A stretch of DNA of 64,000 bases from Clostridium sp. N3C (GTDB lineage: Bacteria; Bacillota; Clostridia; Clostridiales; Clostridiaceae), in NCBI RefSeq assembly GCF_900095445.1, contig NZ_FMJL01000008.1, positions 1-64,000 of the forward strand, read 5' to 3'. Made by a program: the position numbers and the translations under genes. Below the pieces are notes generated by a model. That model did not search any database. It saw nothing but the letters and a program-made list of their open reading frames with translations, and had not been told where the DNA came from. Positions 8,368 through 17,556 of this stretch are shown in pieces (position 1 is the stretch's first letter; every line of letters begins with the position of its first letter).

Positions 8368-9111
8368 ATGAAAATTGAGGAACTTGACCATATAGAGTGG
8401 AATGCTGAAGCATATGGATCATTTATCAATTTATTACAGTCACTTTCCGATGAAGCTTATGGAAAATTTAATTCTAGGATAATACCAGATATAGGCTTTA
8501 GCTATTATGTACGAATGCCTATGCTTAGAAAAATAGCGAGGAAAGTTGAAAAAAATAAGGACTTAGAAAGCTTTTATAATTTTGTTTCTGCAGGTAGTTC
8601 TTATGAGGAAAAGTTGCTTCAGGGCATGTTAATGTACAAAGTGAACTTCAAAAGTTTTTCCCATATGATGAGCAGTATAGATTGCTATATAAAGAAAGTT
8701 AATAATTGGGCTCTTTGTGATAGCTTTGTTTCTAATATTAGAAAATTAGTTGAAGGAAACAAGGAAGAGTTTCTTTCGGTAATTCCAAAGTATATAAAAA
8801 GTACTGAACCTTGGTCTGTAAGGTTTGCATTAGTAACCTTAAACAATTATTATACAGAGGAAGTATATTTAGATTTTATATTTGATTCTATTCAGAACAT
8901 AGAAAATCATGATTATTATGTTAATATGGGGGTGGCTTGGCTTATAAGCACTTGCTACTTGGTTAATAAGGAAAAAACTAAGATTTTTATTCAGTCTGGT
9001 CAATTGGATGATTGGTGTATAAATAAAGCTATTCAAAAGATTGTTGAATCCTTGAGGGTATCCTTAGAGGAGAAAGAGGAGATTAAGAAGTTAAGAAAGA
9101 GTAAAAAATAG
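8368..9111 (+). CDS. AlkD-like DNA alkylation repair glycosylase
   Basis: The 247-residue all-helical protein belongs to the HEAT-like repeat AlkC/AlkD family, which excises N3- and N7-alkylpurines without flipping the base. The family's W-x3-D active-site pair is seen in NNWALCDSF, and the conserved Arg in PWSVRFALVTLNNYY. It sits 19 bases behind ddl with a GGTGA ribosome site and is followed by a strong terminator. Function is inferred from fold and motif; the alkyl lesion handled here is unknown. Confidence 0.85.
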   Translation: MKIEELDHIEWNAEAYGSFINLLQSLSDEAYGKFNSRIIPDIGFSYYVRMPMLRKIARKVEKNKDLESFYNFVSAGSSYEEKLLQGMLMYKVNFKSFSHMMSSIDCYIKKVNNWALCDSFVSNIRKLVEGNKEEFLSVIPKYIKSTEPWSVRFALVTLNNYYTEEVYLDFIFDSIQNIENHDYYVNMGVAWLISTCYLVNKEKTKIFIQSGQLDDWCINKAIQKIVESLRVSLEEKEEIKKLRKSKK

Positions 9112-9147
9112 CAATGATCATTTAAGTAAAAATAATAATGATATGAT

Positions 9148-9186
9148 AGGACATTTTTAGTAGAAATACTGAGAATGTCCTTTTTT
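9148..9186 (+). terminator. Terminator after the alkylation-repair gene
   Basis: An 8-bp GC-containing stem (9148-9155 with 9174-9181) with an inner AGTA/TACT helix is followed by TTTTTT. Confidence 0.85.
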
Positions 9187-9402
9187 AGTTTTAATAAGCT
9201 ACTAAAAAATATAGAAAAAAGATTAAATAGTTAACTTATGGAATTATGATGGTAATAAGAAATGCAGATGAATGATGGATTTGTGCAATCAGTTTTTTAT
9301 TTTATGTTATAAAGCTAAAGGAAATTACGGATAATATAAACAAGGTATCATTAATTTAAGTTCTGTGGAAAAGTGCAAAATCATTACATAGGTGGTGACA
9401 GA

Positions 9403-10734
9403 ATGAAAAACAGAAGATGGTTACTAGGATTTTTATCACTATTTATTTTGCTTATGGTTACAACTGTAGGGTATATTTATTATTATGTAAGTAAGTGGGA
9501 AAATAAAATATATCCTAATAGCTATGTGGAAAATATTGATATTTCAGGATTGTCACTAGAAGAAGCGCAGAACTTATTGTCAAAAAATTACAATAATCTT
9601 TCTACTGAAAAAATTATTGCAGTATATGAAAAACAAGAGTATCCTATTTCTTTTAAAGATATGAAAATTAACATAGATGCGCCAAAATGCTTGAATAAAG
9701 CTTTTAGTTACGGAAAAGATAAGAATTTTATCAATAAATATATAGAGTTAAAAAGTAAGAAAAAGAAACAGTATAATTTAGAGTTTACCTTTGATGAAGC
9801 AGCGGTGAGAGAGTGTATTGAAAATATAAAAAAAGCTGTAGATATAGCTCCCCAGAATGCAAAGATAAAGATTGAAAATGGTACTCCTGTTGTAATAAAG
9901 GAAGTAGTTGGAAAAACCGTTGAAAAAGATATCCTTTTCAATGATATTATAGACAAGATAAGTAAATATGGAACTGGAGATAATAAAGTTACCATCACTG
10001 TAAAAACAGAGAATCCTACATTAAAGGCTGAAGATTTAAAAGATGTGAACTATAAAGTTTCAAGTGCTACTACGTATTTCTCTACAGAAACAAAAGGAAG
10101 GGCATATAATATAGCTTTGGCTGCAAGTAAATTAAATGGTAAAATCGTAATGCCTGGTGAAGAATTTAGCTTCAATAAGGAAACAGGAAAGAGAACCTTA
10201 GCTAATGGATTTAAAGGAGCACCGGTTATAGTAAATAGTAGGCTTGTTGACGGAGTGGCTGGAGGAGTTTGTCAAGTTTCTACAACCCTATATAATGCAG
10301 TTATTAGGTTAGGTATTAAATCTACAAGTAGAAGGAACCATTCTTTAGTACCGGCCTATATTGAGCCAGGCCTTGATGCTACAGTATCTGAAAGCATAGA
10401 TTATAAATTTAAAAACACTTCAAAATATCCTTTGTATATTGAAGGTGTAACAGGAAAAGGAAAGATCACTATTAATATATATTCACATAAATCTCTTACA
10501 GAAGTACAATATAAGCTTTATTCAGAGATATTAGATGTAGAAGAACCAAAAATATATTACAATACGGTAGATTCCCTACCTAGTGGAACTATTAAAAAGG
10601 TTCAAGCACCGGTTACAGGGTATAAAGTAAATGTATATCTTATAGGTTATAAAAATGGGAAGGAAATATCAAGAGAGTTAATATCTAAGGATAATTATGA
10701 AAAGGTTGACGGAATTTATAATATAGGTTTGTAA
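9403..10734 (+). CDS. VanW family protein with peptidoglycan-binding-4 and G5-like domains
   Basis: The 443-residue protein has an N-terminal membrane anchor (about 5-28) and faces the outside. A YoaR-like/PG_binding_4 region (about 35-215) is followed by the VanW domain (about 220-360) with its signature blocks FNKETGKRTLANGFKGAPVI, GVAGGVCQVSTTLYNAV and GIKSTSRRNHS. The last 60 residues resemble a G5 domain. VanW domains occur in vancomycin-resistance clusters, but the domain is common in clostridia and its activity is not established. ATG 9403 follows AGGTGGTGA. This does not imply vancomycin resistance, since no vanHAX genes are near. Confidence 0.85.
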   Translation: MKNRRWLLGFLSLFILLMVTTVGYIYYYVSKWENKIYPNSYVENIDISGLSLEEAQNLLSKNYNNLSTEKIIAVYEKQEYPISFKDMKINIDAPKCLNKAFSYGKDKNFINKYIELKSKKKKQYNLEFTFDEAAVRECIENIKKAVDIAPQNAKIKIENGTPVVIKEVVGKTVEKDILFNDIIDKISKYGTGDNKVTITVKTENPTLKAEDLKDVNYKVSSATTYFSTETKGRAYNIALAASKLNGKIVMPGEEFSFNKETGKRTLANGFKGAPVIVNSRLVDGVAGGVCQVSTTLYNAVIRLGIKSTSRRNHSLVPAYIEPGLDATVSESIDYKFKNTSKYPLYIEGVTGKGKITINIYSHKSLTEVQYKLYSEILDVEEPKIYYNTVDSLPSGTIKKVQAPVTGYKVNVYLIGYKNGKEISRELISKDNYEKVDGIYNIGL

Positions 10735-10797
10735 ATTACTGAACTTATTTTATATCATATAAACTTGTAATTAGCTTGATGTGGAATAATTAATATT

Positions 10798-10847
10798 GTC
10801 CGTATATGCGGTGCTTATCACAGAAGGAAGTACCGCATATACAGGAC
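10798..10847. other. Long isolated hairpin between the VanW and MoxR genes
   Basis: GTCC plus an 11-bp arm (10798-10812) pairs with 10832-10847, with one bulged A. The pairing is 15 bp with a loop of about 19 bases. No T-tract follows on either strand, so it is not a classic terminator. Apart from this and the moxR promoter, the 342-base gap 10735-11076 shows nothing recognisable. Confidence 0.55.
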
Positions 10848-11025
10848 ATACTAAAATAAGGAATAAAAAAATTGATTCAAAAAGAAGATTAAGTAAAAAA
10901 TGGACAGGCAGTATTGTGATTACTTGATTATTTTTAATAATTTAAGTATATATACTTTGATCAAATTTATGTTAATGGTTTAAAATGCATAATATGATAA
11001 AATAATATAGTAAAAAGAAAAAATA

Positions 11026-11034
11026 TGGTATAAT
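11026..11034 (+). promoter_or_regulatory. Extended -10 promoter of the MoxR operon
   Basis: TGGTATAAT is an extended -10 element with no clear -35. Transcription would begin near 11041, about 36 bases before the MoxR start codon. Confidence 0.55.
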
Positions 11035-11076
11035 GAAAAATATGCTAATATAATTTGCAACAAAGGAGAGTATTTT

Positions 11077-12018
11077 ATGAAAGATACAAATGTAATTATA
11101 CAAGAAATCTTATCTAATGTGGAAAAAGTAATAATTGGTAAGAGAGACTCTATTCTAGATATTATGAAAGGAATTATAGCTGGTGGACACATACTAATAG
11201 AAGATGTTCCTGGAGTAGGAAAGACCACTTTAGTAAAAGCTTTAGCAAAATCTTTAAATTTATCCTACAGCAGAATACAATTTACACCGGATTTGCTTCC
11301 TTCCGATATAACCGGTATATCTATATTCAATCAAAAGGAGATGCAATTTGAGTTTAGAAAGGGGCCCATCTTTGCCAATATAGTATTAGCAGATGAAATT
11401 AACAGAACTGCTCCTAAAACTCAATCAGCCTTGCTGGAAGTTATGGAGGAAAATCAGGTATCAGAAAGTGTACATACTTATAAACTAGAACAGCCTTTTT
11501 TTGTCCTAGCTACCCAAAATCCAATAGAGTATGAAGGCACCTACACTTTACCAGAGGCTCAGTTAGATAGATTTATGATCAAGGTAACCATTGGCTATCC
11601 TGACAAAGATTCAGAGGCTCAAATACTGGATTTATATAAAAACAGAAAACCTTTAGAAGAATTAGAAGCAGTGGCAGGAGCAGAAGATATTATTGCCTTG
11701 CAAAAGGCTTGTAGAGAAGTAATGGTAGCTCAAGAAATAAATAGATATATAGCTAATTTAGCAGAAGCTACAAGAACATCTAAGCTATTGAACTTGGGTA
11801 TGAGTACTAGAGCAGCTCTAGCTCTTCAAAAAATTGCTCAGGCCTCTGCTTTAATTAACGGTAGAAATTATGTTGTTCCAGATGATGTAAAAGACAATGT
11901 TGCCTTGGTTCTTGCACATAGATTAACACTTTCTTCAGAAGCTAGAGCAAATAATTTTAACAGCGAGCAAGTAATTGCTAATCTACTTCAACATGTTCAT
12001 GCACCAAAGGTGAATTAA
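11077..12018 (+). CDS. MoxR family AAA+ ATPase
   Basis: The 313-residue AAA+ ATPase has Walker A GVGKT at 46-50, Walker B with D106-E107 (LADEINR), and sensor 1 in LATQNPIEYEG. MoxR ATPases act as chaperones that mature or assemble partner proteins, commonly encoded next to a DUF58 protein and a transglutaminase. Exactly that pair follows, the first only two bases after the stop codon, so this is the head of a three-gene operon. The ribosome site is AAAGGAG. Confidence 0.92.
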   Translation: MKDTNVIIQEILSNVEKVIIGKRDSILDIMKGIIAGGHILIEDVPGVGKTTLVKALAKSLNLSYSRIQFTPDLLPSDITGISIFNQKEMQFEFRKGPIFANIVLADEINRTAPKTQSALLEVMEENQVSESVHTYKLEQPFFVLATQNPIEYEGTYTLPEAQLDRFMIKVTIGYPDKDSEAQILDLYKNRKPLEELEAVAGAEDIIALQKACREVMVAQEINRYIANLAEATRTSKLLNLGMSTRAALALQKIAQASALINGRNYVVPDDVKDNVALVLAHRLTLSSEARANNFNSEQVIANLLQHVHAPKVN

Positions 12019-12019
12019 T

Positions 12020-13171
12020 ATGTTTAGGATTAATGTGAGATTTGTAATATTATTATTATTTTCTTTTGCATTAGCTTTTACAGAAGGAGGACCTCTGTTC
12101 TATAGGTTTTTTTATTCAGTGGTGGCAATATTGTTACTTTCCATTATAGTAATAGTAATTAATCGTAGAAATTTAAATTTAGATATATTTTTTAATAGTA
12201 ACAGATATAGCGCTGGAGATTCAGTTAGTTTTAGCATAGTGTTGAAAAATAAGAGTTGGATTCCAGTTCATTATTTGATTGTGAATAATTCTAGCTTAAA
12301 AAAACTTAGCCCTAGATACAATGGAGATGTGGTTTATATAGGCGGTAAAAAATCTAAAAAATTAAAATATGAAGTTCGCTTTAGAGTTAGAGGTAAATAT
12401 GACTTCGGATCTTCAGAGCTTTCGTTTAGGGATACTGCTTCAATTATTAGAAGTAATAAGGTATATAAAAGTAAAGCAGTTATTCAAGTATATCCGAAGA
12501 TTGTAAGTATTCCTTCAGATTTATTTAAAGGGGTCAATTTATTCAATAATTATAAGGTGAGTAGCTCTGGTATAGAGGATCCTTATGTTATAAAGGATAA
12601 TAGAAAGTATAGAGAAGGAGATAATCTAAATCGAATCAACTGGAAGATTAGTGCAAAATACAATGAACTCTATGTAAAGAATAATGAAGTATTTGTCGGG
12701 GAAGAATTTAATGTATTTTTGGATATGAACAGCACAAATTATCAATATGATCTACAGGGAATTACCGAGGAGAAGTTAATAGATTTTTCTGCATCATTAA
12801 TTTTTGACTTAATTAAGAAAAAAATAGTTTCAAAACTTTATATTAATGGAGAAAAATCCAAGGTATTTCTAATTAAAGATAATAATGATTTTTCTAAATT
12901 AATGGATTATTTTGTAGATAAAAAGAGCGATAGTAATGAATCATTTGTAAATTATTTAAAAGGATGTAAGGCTGAGATTAGAGCATTGAATAATATTGCC
13001 TTTATAACTTCTAGAGTGAATGATGAATTATGCGAATTTCTTTTAGAAGTAGAATTAAGGAAAAAAAATTTATTTGTTTTCTGTAATAAGATTGGTAGCG
13101 AAGATGAAGAGAATATTATAAAACTTACTAAGTTAGGAATAAAGGTATTTGATATTTCTAAATTCGTATAG
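12020..13171 (+). CDS. DUF58 domain protein
   Basis: The 383-residue protein has two membrane helices at the N-terminus (about 5-48), a beta-rich extracellular or membrane-proximal region, and the DUF58 signature (RKYREGDNLNRINWKISAKYNELYVKN, about 194-220) leading into a vWA-like end. DUF58 proteins are the usual partners of MoxR ATPases, with no defined reaction. It begins two bases after moxR and is followed after 86 bases by the transglutaminase gene. Confidence 0.87.
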   Translation: MFRINVRFVILLLFSFALAFTEGGPLFYRFFYSVVAILLLSIIVIVINRRNLNLDIFFNSNRYSAGDSVSFSIVLKNKSWIPVHYLIVNNSSLKKLSPRYNGDVVYIGGKKSKKLKYEVRFRVRGKYDFGSSELSFRDTASIIRSNKVYKSKAVIQVYPKIVSIPSDLFKGVNLFNNYKVSSSGIEDPYVIKDNRKYREGDNLNRINWKISAKYNELYVKNNEVFVGEEFNVFLDMNSTNYQYDLQGITEEKLIDFSASLIFDLIKKKIVSKLYINGEKSKVFLIKDNNDFSKLMDYFVDKKSDSNESFVNYLKGCKAEIRALNNIAFITSRVNDELCEFLLEVELRKKNLFVFCNKIGSEDEENIIKLTKLGIKVFDISKFV

Positions 13172-13257
13172 ATATGAAAACAGCAATTTATCTTGCTATT
13201 ATTTTTGCTTAGAACAAAAATGTGGTTGCTGGTTATCTATAAAAAGGATGTGATTAA

Positions 13258-15462
13258 ATGGAGTGGTTTAAGCAGCATATAGTAGGTATATTTGTACACT
13301 ATATAAATATACTTTTTATATTCATTCTTATGACTATCTGCTATCGAATAGATGACTTTAACTATCTTTACATAACTTTGATTTATGTAGCTGTTATCAT
13401 GCTCTATCTTTTTTTCAATGGAGTCTTAAATACTGCCTTTAAGAAATTTATATTTTTAGCTATTCTTTTTACTGCCTTGGTGATTTTTGCTTTTATCTTT
13501 AAAGCATTTATAATGGATTTCTTTTATCAAAAGATTATATATAATATTGGAATAATTAACAATAAATTATATGATGGCCAAGTTACCTTTTTTTATATGT
13601 ACAGACCTATAATAACTGTTGCATTACCAGCAATATTAATTGTTTTATTCATTTTGTATGAACATAGAGTTACTAATGGCATACTCCTATTATCTTTATC
13701 AGAAATGATATTTTTTTGGTATTTGGAATACAAAAGTGAAGTAACAGCTATGATACTTCCCTTTACCATCATTTTTATAGGTACTTATATGCTTAACAAT
13801 TATAAAAAGAGTGAAGTGCAATTTCAAAAAAAGGGTATATACTCTTCTATTGATGGTAAAAAATTATTTATAAATATTCTTGTATTTACTATTGTTGCAA
13901 GTATTATATCTTTACCTTTGCCACAGGAAATAGAAGGTAAAGATAATTTATCTATATTAAAGGCTTTAGATAAAAAGCAACAGGCCTCTAATGGTTTAGT
14001 TAATGTAGAATCTGCTACTAAGGGAGTTTTTTCCTTGGGGCAAACCGGTTATTCAAATACAGAGAAAAAATTAGGTGGACCTATACAGTTAAATAAAACT
14101 TTAGCTTTTAAAGTTAAAAGTGATAAGAGCTACTATTTAAAAGGTGATGTAAAGGATGAATACACTGGCTTTTCTTGGAGAAACACCATTGAAGATTTGC
14201 AAGCTTTTGAATCAAATATTAGTCCTGAAGTAGAAAAAGCTAGGTACAGCAATTATACCTCAAATCTCTTTCCTAGTACGGAGTTAAAGGAGCTTACAAT
14301 TTATCCTGCTAATTTAAAAACTACATCCTTTATGGTACCCATGTATACAAATTACATTAATTATAGTAAGAAAGGTATAATTGTTGCAGAAGATAGAGCC
14401 ATATTTATGGCTAATGATACCATAAAAAACGAATATACGGTGCAATTTTATGATGCAGATTTTACGAATTTAAAACAGGATTATTACGGATTATACTATT
14501 TTCAGAATGAAAACTATCAAAAATATTTGCAACTACCGGAAGGTATTACTGAAAGAACAGCAGATTTAGTATATAACCTAGTAAAGGATTGTAATACTGT
14601 TTCAGAAAAGGTTGAGAAGATAAGAAATTATTTATCTGAAAACTACACTTATACTTTAAATGCTTCCCAATTGCCAGAAGGAAAGGACTTTGTTGATTAT
14701 TTTTTATTTGAAGATCCAAAGGGATATTGCGTTCATTTTGCCACTGCTTTGACAATTATGTATAGAATAGCAGGTATACCTGCAAGATTTGTAGAAGGCT
14801 ATAAGATGAATGATGCAACAATAAAAAATGGATTATATAATGTTACTAACGATACCGCCCATGCTTGGGTTGAGTATCTTGTAATGGATGACGTATGGGC
14901 AATAAGTGATTGTGCTCCTACAGCCTTTGAAGAAAACTTACGTACACAGGAGCAAGAAAATCAGCAGAATGAAGAAAAACCAGTAACAGATATTAATACA
15001 CAAACAAAGAAAACAGAAAATATTACAAGTACTATCAACAAGAATAATACTAAAGATGAAAAAAATAATACTATTACCTTAAAGATAGGCTCTAGAATTA
15101 TATATATTGCCATCACTGTACTAGTCTTAAGCCTTATATTATTAAGAATAGCATTTTCTAATAGCAGAAAAAGAAAAATGTTAAACAGCGAAAGTACAAT
15201 TCCTTTATACAGCTATGTTTTAAAGAGATTGAAACGCTACAAAATAAAGAAGGATCCGGCCTTAACGGATAAAGAATTTGCTCAGCGGCAAGAAAAAGAA
15301 TTGCAAGAAATATTGCTTCCGCTAACCGAACAAGTATATGTTGAATTTTACGGCGGTATAAAGAACAAGAAATTCGAAAAAAGCAAGACTTACTATAGTT
15401 TTGAGCAATATTTGAAGAAAAAAGAGAATAATCTAAAGTATTTTTTAAAAAAAATTTTTTAG
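13258..15462 (+). CDS. Membrane transglutaminase-like protein (TgpA type)
   Basis: The 734-residue protein starts with six or so transmembrane helices (about 10-225), then an extracytoplasmic region with a transglutaminase-like core. The catalytic triad is visible as C491 (GYCVHFATALTIMYR), H535 (DTAHAWVEY) and D551 (AISDCAPT). Another transmembrane helix (about 615-640) is followed by a cytoplasmic DUF4129-like tail. It completes the MoxR/DUF58/transglutaminase operon, which in other bacteria is linked to cell-envelope protein processing. The actual substrate is unknown. Confidence 0.88.
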   Translation: MEWFKQHIVGIFVHYINILFIFILMTICYRIDDFNYLYITLIYVAVIMLYLFFNGVLNTAFKKFIFLAILFTALVIFAFIFKAFIMDFFYQKIIYNIGIINNKLYDGQVTFFYMYRPIITVALPAILIVLFILYEHRVTNGILLLSLSEMIFFWYLEYKSEVTAMILPFTIIFIGTYMLNNYKKSEVQFQKKGIYSSIDGKKLFINILVFTIVASIISLPLPQEIEGKDNLSILKALDKKQQASNGLVNVESATKGVFSLGQTGYSNTEKKLGGPIQLNKTLAFKVKSDKSYYLKGDVKDEYTGFSWRNTIEDLQAFESNISPEVEKARYSNYTSNLFPSTELKELTIYPANLKTTSFMVPMYTNYINYSKKGIIVAEDRAIFMANDTIKNEYTVQFYDADFTNLKQDYYGLYYFQNENYQKYLQLPEGITERTADLVYNLVKDCNTVSEKVEKIRNYLSENYTYTLNASQLPEGKDFVDYFLFEDPKGYCVHFATALTIMYRIAGIPARFVEGYKMNDATIKNGLYNVTNDTAHAWVEYLVMDDVWAISDCAPTAFEENLRTQEQENQQNEEKPVTDINTQTKKTENITSTINKNNTKDEKNNTITLKIGSRIIYIAITVLVLSLILLRIAFSNSRKRKMLNSESTIPLYSYVLKRLKRYKIKKDPALTDKEFAQRQEKELQEILLPLTEQVYVEFYGGIKNKKFEKSKTYYSFEQYLKKKENNLKYFLKKIF

Positions 15463-15506
15463 TGTTGTTTTTTTAGCATATGTTTTATACTTATTTGCGT
15501 AATACA

Positions 15507-15533
15507 GGCAGACACATTAGATACAGGTTCTAG
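15507..15533 (+). pseudogene. Relic of a tRNA-Leu gene (D arm to anticodon stem)
   Basis: Twenty-four of these 27 bases match 16118-16144 inside the intact tRNA-Leu(CAG) 0.6 kb downstream, covering the end of the D arm and the whole anticodon arm including the CAG anticodon. No acceptor stem or T arm remains. It is best read as a decayed duplicate, or the scar of an excised element that once sat at the tRNA. Confidence 0.6.
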
Positions 15534-15594
15534 TTCCGTTATAACGCTGAAAAATCAATAATTTATATTAGATTAACATTGGAAACTTTAAAAA

Positions 15595-15647
15595 CCCACA
15601 TAAGATTTTTAGCAGAAATGCTAATTGTCTGATGTGGGATTTTTTTA
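15595..15647 (+). terminator. Terminator downstream of the transglutaminase gene
   Basis: A CCCACAT/ATGTGGG stem (15595-15601 with 15632-15638) with an inner TTAGCA/TGCTAA helix is followed by seven T residues. Confidence 0.85.
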
Positions 15648-15741
15648 TATAGGAAGGTGAAAATATGATTCATATTAAATCAAAAGGAAAATTAAACTTA
15701 ATGTAGAATTTTATAAACTTTACATAGATTGAGGTGAATAT

Positions 15742-15915
15742 ATGGAAAGTAAGTATAATATGCAAAAAGAAAAATTTATAGCTAAAAACTTTTATGAAAG
15801 AGAAGAAGTTCAATATGATGTGTATGAAAGTTTAGAAAGTCATGAACGAGATTTTGAAGAAATAAACGGAATAAGAACATATTATAAGTTGTGTCCTCCA
15901 CAAATTAATAATTGA
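15742..15915 (+). CDS. Small hypothetical protein (57 residues)
   Basis: A short ORF starts at ATG 15742 behind a good GAGGTGA ribosome site, and encodes 57 charged residues rich in Glu, Lys and Tyr with no membrane segment or recognised motif. A 13-codon ORF with its own GGAAGG site (ATG 15665) precedes it. The gene lies between the tRNA-Leu relic and the intact tRNA-Leu, a place where small acquired genes often sit. I do not recognise the family. The rest of 15463-16100 holds only the relic and a terminator. Confidence 0.5.
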   Translation: MESKYNMQKEKFIAKNFYEREEVQYDVYESLESHERDFEEINGIRTYYKLCPPQINN

Positions 15916-16100
15916 AACACTTAAATTGTAAAGCTGATACTATAATTAGTATCGGTTCTTATGTTTGATAATGTAAGAAAATAATTTTATATAAGATAAC
16001 TTATTGTTTTTTTTACGTTAATAATGTAATATAAGAGTAAATACATCAAAAGTCTTACGTTGGTTTTGCAAAAAAATCTAGCGTGGGATATTGATTACAG

Positions 16101-16180
16101 GCGGATATGGCGGAACTGGCAGACGCACTAGATTCAGGTTCTAGCGGGAAACCGTGCAGGTTCAAATCCTGTTATCCGCA
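16101..16180 (+). tRNA. tRNA-Leu (CAG anticodon)
   Basis: An 80-base cloverleaf: acceptor stem 16101-16107 pairing with 16173-16179 and discriminator A16180, an anticodon stem CTAGA/TCTAG with loop TTCAGGT (anticodon CAG), a short variable stem (CGGGAAACCG), and a T arm with TTCAAAT. CCA is not encoded. Confidence 0.95.
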
Positions 16181-16185
16181 CTGAG

Positions 16186-16225
16186 AATAAGGCTTTCAGC
16201 AAAAATGCAGAAAGTCTTATTTTTT
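16186..16225 (+). terminator. Terminator of the tRNA-Leu gene
   Basis: A 12-bp stem with one G-T pair (16186-16197 with 16210-16221) is followed by TTTTT, six bases after the tRNA. Confidence 0.85.
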
Positions 16226-16377
16226 GCCAAAAATAGGATAGATACAAAAAAATGAATTATTTAAATAAAATACTATTCAAACATATAAGCTATATGATAA
16301 AATATAAATTATTATAACTACTTATACTTCTTGTATGTTTAAAAAATCGTTTAAAGGAGTAAGGATGTGTCATTAAC

Positions 16378-17439
16378 GTGAGGTTAAGAATAAAGAATAA
16401 AATAAGATTCTGTATATCTATGTCCATATTATTTATATTACTTGTATTAGCTTTTAACGGTTGTAAGCGTTTTATTAATAAAATAGTAGCCTCTGAAGTT
16501 ATAGAATCCAAAAAGACAGTTTCTAACAAGAATAAGACCGGAGAAGGTTCAATTAATATTAGTGATTCTGGTAGTATCTCCTTTGAGGAGAATGATTATT
16601 TTAAAAAGTACATAATTAAATTAGTGGACAAGGAGCATTATAAAGGTTATAAAGAGGATAGTAATTGTATTTATTTAGATTTAGTTAATGTAGATAAACA
16701 TCAGTTAAATTCTAATAGTTTTAAGGAAGTAGATAAAAATATATATTTATCTAAATTAGATGGAAGTACTACTTTGACTGTAAAGAAGGAGTTTTCGGAG
16801 AATAATTTTGTTTTTCTTAATCAGCTCACTGATGAGTTATTGGTTTTAGTAAGTAAGAAAGAGAATCCTTTTACCCATACTGTTATAGTAGATGCTGGTC
16901 ATGGTGGCGGAGATCCAGGAACAGAGGCTTATGATAATAGCTTTTTGGAAAAGGAAGTAACTTTGAAGATAGCACTAGAAATAAGACCCCAATTAATTTT
17001 CAATGGTAAGAGAGTAGTAATGACAAGGGATAAAGACTTAGCAGATAATGAATATTTAGCTCTTCAAGAAATTGTTGATATTGCTAATGAAAACAATGGG
17101 GATGCCTTTGTTTCAATTCATATTAACTCCTACGATAAAAGTCAAGCATATAATGGTATAAGCGCTTATTATACTAAAACAAATGTTGTGCCTCAGGAAA
17201 GCGAGGCTATGGCTAAAAAAATTCAAGAGAAAATTTTAACTTCTGATAATTGGAAGGATAGAGAAGTAAAGTCTGAGAATTTTAAGGTAATAAAATCAGC
17301 AAAAATGCCTGCAGTTTTAGTGGAATGTGGATTTGCCAGCAATCCAGAGGATGTTAAAAGACTAAATGATAACAAGGTTTTGAACAATCTTGCCAGAAAT
17401 ATAGCAGCAGGAATAATAGAATATTTAGAAGGTAAATAA
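16378..17439 (+). CDS. N-acetylmuramoyl-L-alanine amidase (Amidase_3)
   Basis: The 353-residue protein has an N-terminal signal/anchor helix (about 13-30; the FNGC after it only weakly resembles a lipobox), a non-conserved stalk, and an AmiC-type catalytic domain (about 168-352). The Zn ligands H175 (DAGHGGGDPG), E191 and H248 (SIHINSY) and the catalytic E316 (VECGF) are all present. The family cleaves the amide bond between muramic acid and stem peptide. GTG 16378 is the only start that keeps the anchor; its ribosome site (AAGGATGTG) is imperfect. A terminator follows directly. Confidence 0.9.
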   Translation: MRLRIKNKIRFCISMSILFILLVLAFNGCKRFINKIVASEVIESKKTVSNKNKTGEGSINISDSGSISFEENDYFKKYIIKLVDKEHYKGYKEDSNCIYLDLVNVDKHQLNSNSFKEVDKNIYLSKLDGSTTLTVKKEFSENNFVFLNQLTDELLVLVSKKENPFTHTVIVDAGHGGGDPGTEAYDNSFLEKEVTLKIALEIRPQLIFNGKRVVMTRDKDLADNEYLALQEIVDIANENNGDAFVSIHINSYDKSQAYNGISAYYTKTNVVPQESEAMAKKIQEKILTSDNWKDREVKSENFKVIKSAKMPAVLVECGFASNPEDVKRLNDNKVLNNLARNIAAGIIEYLEGK

Positions 17440-17477
17440 TAAATTAAAGTCGCCTAAAAAGGGCGGCTTTAATTTAT
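17440..17477 (+). terminator. Terminator after the amidase gene
   Basis: A 14-bp stem with one G-T pair (17441-17454 with 17462-17475) has a 7-base loop. Its 3' arm is itself T-rich. Confidence 0.7.
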
Positions 17478-17556
17478 AGAAAGTAAAATTTTAAGTTAAA
17501 TATTGCGTAGTTATTTTAAAAATTGCTAATATTCTATAATAAGGAGGTATATAAAT

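Noticed and set aside
9403..10734. Vancomycin-resistance locus because of the VanW domain and ddl nearby.
   Set aside because: No vanH, vanA/B-type ligase or vanX is present; ddl is a normal D-Ala-D-Ala ligase and VanW domains are common in clostridia.
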